Under the pieces are notes generated by a model. The model did no database searches, was not told where the DNA came from, and saw only the letters and a list, made by a program, of their open reading frames with translations. A stretch of DNA of 64,000 nt from Archegozetes longisetosus (taxonomy: Eukaryota; Arthropoda; Arachnida; Sarcoptiformes; Trhypochthoniidae): positions 19,780,220-19,844,219 of the forward strand of contig JAEMBT020000001.1 of the NCBI GenBank assembly GCA_018873245.2, written 5' to 3'. Below, in pieces: positions 59,841 through 64,000 of the stretch; the stretch's first letter is position 1; each line of letters opens with the position of its first letter. A program made the translations under genes and the position numbers.

Positions 59841-61415
59841 GATTATTTGCTTGAAAACAACAAAAAGAGCTCAAAGAGCGTAATATTTCTAAGGTACCGC
59901 TAATTCAGTTTCTATACTGTAAAAATTGACTCAATAGTTTTAATTTGAAAACTTGATTCATATTTATCAGTTACTAAAGTGCCAATGTTTGACTTACTAT
60001 TGATAGATCGCTTAATTTTTAGTGCTAGATTTAACATTTATTCTTTTTACTGATAGTACATTCAATGACTGCTATCAAAAGAAAGTTTGAAATTAATTTA
60101 TAGAGTATTTTAAAAATCTTTCTTTTGTAGCAAATATAAAGATATAATTGAACTAAAGCTTTGGCACATACTTAAATACTTAACGATTTTTGTTGAATAA
60201 TTTTTACCATTAATGATGAGAATAATTGCATTTCATTCACGGATACGATAACATTATATCCTTATATAAGATCAGAATTATTACGTATTATATGTTTTAA
60301 AGCTGGATTTCCGGTTCAGTTAATTCTCACAATTTTGTATTTAGTTAACTGTTAAAAATGAAATCAACTTATTTTGTGAAAATACTGTCTAAACGAATAT
60401 AAAATGTACTACGAAGCCTTTGTCTCAACGAAATGACCACTTAAGAGTACTTGACTTTATCATGGAATACGGCCTGTATTGTTGCATCCTGTGCTCACAT
60501 TTATCTATACCGAAACTTTCTATAGAAATAAATTAAGTTAGAACTAAGTAATTTCTTATAACGGACGTTCTACAACAATATGGTACGAGATTATGCAGCA
60601 AGAGTAACAACAATACAGCTTGTCTCTAAAATTAAACACGCATTTCACTCAATCAGAACAATAACAACTACTCACTTCTACCCCTCATTAGCTTTTGATA
60701 AGTACTTTATTATTATTATTATTTGAGTTGTTGGTGAATAATCAGCTTTAATTTGATTCATATTTCGGTGAAAACCTTTCTCAAATCTCATGTCTCATAA
60801 GTATTACTATTGAGCTGAATTACTTGTTAGTATCAAACTTTCTGTATTACTGCACGTCGCATTACACTCAATATGAATAGATTTTTCTAAATTGTTAGGT
60901 AAAACAAGCAATAACCTTTCGATGTGGCCAATGATTTAGTGCTCTCAAAACTTGATCTAAAGTTCAAATTTCTAACCCATTGATCTATAAATCTAGTAAA
61001 TAGTGTCGACAAAAGATGTGATCGACAGTATGAACAAAATACTGCTCTATTTGGGTAAAGATTTGATGAAAAGGCAGTCATAGAATATATCGATTAGATT
61101 GCGCAAAGCGGTTTTCAAATTAGCGTGATTCGATTAATATAATAGGTTGAGGCAGTTTTAAAATCAAAATGAATTTGCAGTCACTTAAATTAGTCAGGCT
61201 TCAACTAATTAAATGAAAATTCTTAATTAAAAGATGATGAACGCAATTGTTGATAAAGAATAAAAACAACATATCATCTATATGTAACACTTTTACTTAT
61301 CTAGTTTTAACTATTTTCCACTTGATTATTTTTCATATAAAATTTGCTCAAAAAACTAAAGTGTGTAAGTTTCGACTTTCAAATAAATAAAATTTCAAAA
61401 CTAATAAAACATTAT

Positions 61416-62521
61416 TTAATACTTTTCTAAAACATTTTCTATCCAGTCACGAAAATAAGCAGTTCGAGTAAAAACATCTGGGACCGATGGGTGAGCGCAG
61501 GGCTCTCCCCATGAAACAATGCCGATTTGATACCATTTACCATTACTTGATTGGCATTGAAGAGGTCCACCGGAATCTCCTTTACAAGTACCTAAACCTC
61601 CATTTTTATTACCGCCGGCACATATATTTCTGTCTTTATTGATGCTATCCATTTTTGTTGAACATGCCGATATATCGTAAACGGGTTCAGGAACTTTCAT
61701 CAGTTCTTTAGACGTTGAGCCGTCTGAATGAAAATCAAAATAAAAGCAATCTCTTGATAGTGAATGATTGGTATCTAATTGTTTTACTTTCATCTTGATA
61801 TCCATAACCAGTGGCATAACATTTATCTTGTGGTTCATTAGTAATATTAGGTAAACAAACGGGATGTAAGAACTTGTGTTTATTTACGAAATCAATGCTT
61901 TCATTCAATTTGACTAGTGCGATATCATATATCCTTAAATCGTAATCCCAATGTTCGTGTTTTACGATCTGAAGAACACAATTAAATTATTTTAATTTAG
62001 TCTCTAGAAAAATATTATTATCATTTTTTATCAAGTCTTTTGAGGCCTTTTTATAATTGTTTTTACGTATAAGAATCCTTAAAGTTGACGAGGAAATCAA
62101 AAATATATGGGAATTGAACCTGAAAAATATTTGAATTATACGAAATTACGTCCGTATTGAATACCTTTGTGACAAGGCGCTTAACTTCATTTTCACTGGT
62201 TTTGGCCAGATCACTATATCCCAAATAAATGCTATAAGAATTTGGATTAGGATCCGGGTGAACACAATGTGCAGCAGTGAGTATCCAGTTTTCGTTAATA
62301 ATAGTGCCACCGCACATCGCAACCACAGGCACACCATTCAGATTAGATGCTCTCCTCATGGCCACCTGCCACGGCCACTCTTCCGATGTTGATTTCTGTC
62401 CACCTATTATTCTCCAAGAGAACTCATTGAAAAGATGACCACTTGTTCCACAATTCTCTGGAAGTTTTATACACTCAATGATTGCTATCAAAAGAAGGAC
62501 TGAAATTAATTTATAGAGCAT
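61416..62521 (-). CDS. Secreted chymotrypsin-fold serine protease 3, three exons, 281 aa
   Basis: Exons (minus): 62521-62165, 61968-61788, 61723-61416; phases 0 and 1 agree; 282 codons. Signal peptide MLYKLISVLLLIAIIEC, pro-segment PENCG, activation at Arg37 with the less usual IIGG start. Triad His85 (TAAHC), Asp134 (IYDIALVKL), Ser230 (CKGDSGGPL); the S1-pocket position is Gly as in proteases 1 and 2. Exon 3 runs uninterrupted through CAHPSVPDVFTRTAYFRDW to the stop, showing that the fourth exon of protease 2 arose by intron gain there (or loss here). Exons 2 and 3 are almost the same as in protease 2, while exon 1 differs more, which suggests recent conversion of the 3' half. Confidence 0.93.
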
Positions 62522-62765
62522 TTTGAAAATATCTTTGTCTTATAGTAAATATAAAGATGTAATTGAACTAAAGTTTGAGCACATACTTAAATACTTATCC
62601 AGTTATATGACATATTTTTTATCAGTAATGATGAGAATAATTGCATTTCATTCGCGGATATGATAAAATTATATCTTTATATCAGATTAGAACTGTTTTG
62701 CAGCTGGATTTCCAGCTCAGCTGATTCTCACAATTCTGTGTTTAATTAACTGTTATAAAAGTGCA

Positions 62766-64000
62766 ACTGACTTATCAATCCTAAATACTATTAATGTTGG
62801 CAGATCTCCGGAATCAGTAATGATATCTAGCGTCGAATATAAATAAGTTTGGACTACATGACAGATTTTATATTGCAATATTTAGTAATTTATATAATAA
62901 TTGCAAGTAAACAATAATTGTTTGATTCCTTAAAACATGTTTCTTCGATTATAAGACGCAATCTACTAGATATATAAACTTTGTTAATCATAATCTACTC
63001 TTTGGTAGATTAAATCTTAAAAAATGCTGTAAAGTCATATTCTCTAAGAATAATTTTTAACATTTTGAAAATTAAAATTTAATTGGATCCCAAAGTAGTA
63101 GAAGTTAATTTTGTCAATTTTGTCAAATCAATACAATTATAACTTTGGTGACTCATTAAATTTATAAAATCATAAAAGCATTCTTAGTAAATTTATTTTT
63201 AGATTCAATCTACTTCTATGCTTAGAATACATCAATTGAATGACTAACTGAGTAGTACTATCGGCCAAAAAAGTATATGTTAAAGCTTTTTCGCATCTTA
63301 CATAATTAGAGATCCCTTTAATATTTACGTAATCAACATTTTGAAACCTTTTATAAACTTTAGTTTAGATCTGACTTAATGCGAAACTAAATAATAAACT
63401 TTTGCATTAATCGTTTTACTGATAAAGAGTTCATAAATGATTTACTTTGCATTCAACTTTTCTCAATTATTTATTTGAACTCAAGTTACTTATGTGAATT
63501 ACAACACTTATAGAGATTAAAGATAAGCTTCGCATTTCACGACTCATATTAGAAATAATACTTATGAAAATAATATGACAAATTTATTTATTCAATCCTT
63601 CCCTTATTTGGTTCAATTCTGATTGGTTTTTACTGTTTTTAAGCGCATACTTTGACGTATACTTTTTTGGCCGACAGTGCCTTTAATAAATTGAGCTTTT
63701 ATGTATTATTGATCTGATTATTTTCAAAATTTTATTGATGTGACTAGCTACGGAAGTAAAATAACCCTTTCGATCACGGTACCCGAAACCATCGATCGGA
63801 GTGTTGGTCTACTTAATACCAATAAGTATAGCTCTTCCTTAATTAATATACAGCAATAAATCATTGCTAGAATCGTTCTAATATTGGGTCGAGATAATTA
63901 ATATAAGACTTAATGAAAGATACAAAAACAGAAACTACCTGTGATATGTTTGCGGACTTTTGTCATGAGGCAACTAGTAATAAGCCCTATGTTTACAATA
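62766..64000. other. Right end of the window, no gene seen apart from a MITE
   Basis: AT-rich. The only structure noticed is the element at 63257-63678. Confidence 0.5.
63257..63678. mobile_element. MITE with Tc1-like inverted ends (about 422 bp)
   Basis: The left end ACTATCGGCCAAAAAAGTAT and the right end, reverse-complemented, ACTGTCGGCCAAAAAAGTAT match and continue with TATGTTAAAG / ACGTCAAAG. GGCCAAAAAAGTATACGT resembles Tc1-like termini. No transposase; the TA duplication is not clean. Confidence 0.7.

Larger units (their letters stand above)
58555..62765. repeat. Tandem segmental duplication carrying the protease pseudogene and protease 3
   Basis: About 58555-60350 and 61160-62765 are collinear in the same orientation, including non-coding flanks: CAGTCACTTAAATTNGTCAG, GCTCAAAAAACTAAA, TTCAAATAAATAAAATTT at one end and CTGATTCTCACAATT, TAGTTAACTGTTA at the other. 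The unit is about 1.6-1.8 kb; 60351-61159 between them holds no gene I recognise. Confidence 0.8.

Overview
The window is AT-rich eukaryotic nuclear DNA with short GT-AG introns, TATA-type promoters and many DNA transposons. The gene content (Pins with three GoLoco motifs, a kinin-type neuropeptide GPCR, secreted Gly/His/Tyr-rich proteins, a chymotrypsin-fold protease cluster) points to an arthropod. A mite or other small-genome arthropod is plausible, but nothing seen fixes the taxon. All exon joins below were worked out by eye from splice sites and reading phase. Layout, left half: 0-0.15 kb holds the first exon of a secreted protein (minus). At 6.2-6.9 kb there is a three-exon glycine-rich secreted protein (plus). 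At 12.5-12.9 kb is a two-exon PHPT1/Janus phosphohistidine phosphatase (plus). At 14.3-16.9 kb is a complete six-exon Pins/GPSM2 gene (minus). At 20.4-32.1 kb is a five-exon kinin-receptor-like GPCR (minus), whose long introns hold a 703-bp TA-flanked MITE, a (GT)n tract and dispersed repeats. Layout, right half: 34-36 kb has a truncated protease copy abutted by a dead mariner. At 36.3-42.2 kb there is an inverted duplication of a ZZ-MATH module around a single RING exon. At 43-51.5 kb is a transposon zone: a dead mariner, a decayed hAT, an exonuclease pseudogene and an apparently intact Tc5-like element with 245-bp terminal repeats and a TTA target duplication. At 53.7-62.5 kb are three intact secreted serine proteases, one full-length pseudogene and fragments, all intact genes on the minus strand. 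The most unusual structure is the RING/TRAF zinc finger/coiled-coil/ZZ/MATH locus. The RING exon lies between inverted arms containing 662 bp that look identical. It splices in phase to the right ZZ and MATH exons, while a second intact ZZ+MATH pair points the other way on the left. Recombination between the arms would flip the RING exon onto the left MATH domain, so the locus could be an invertible exon switch. This is an inference from layout only. The protease cluster also shows a GC-AG intron in one paralogue that its sister lacks, and its S1-pocket residue is Gly rather than the Asp of trypsins.
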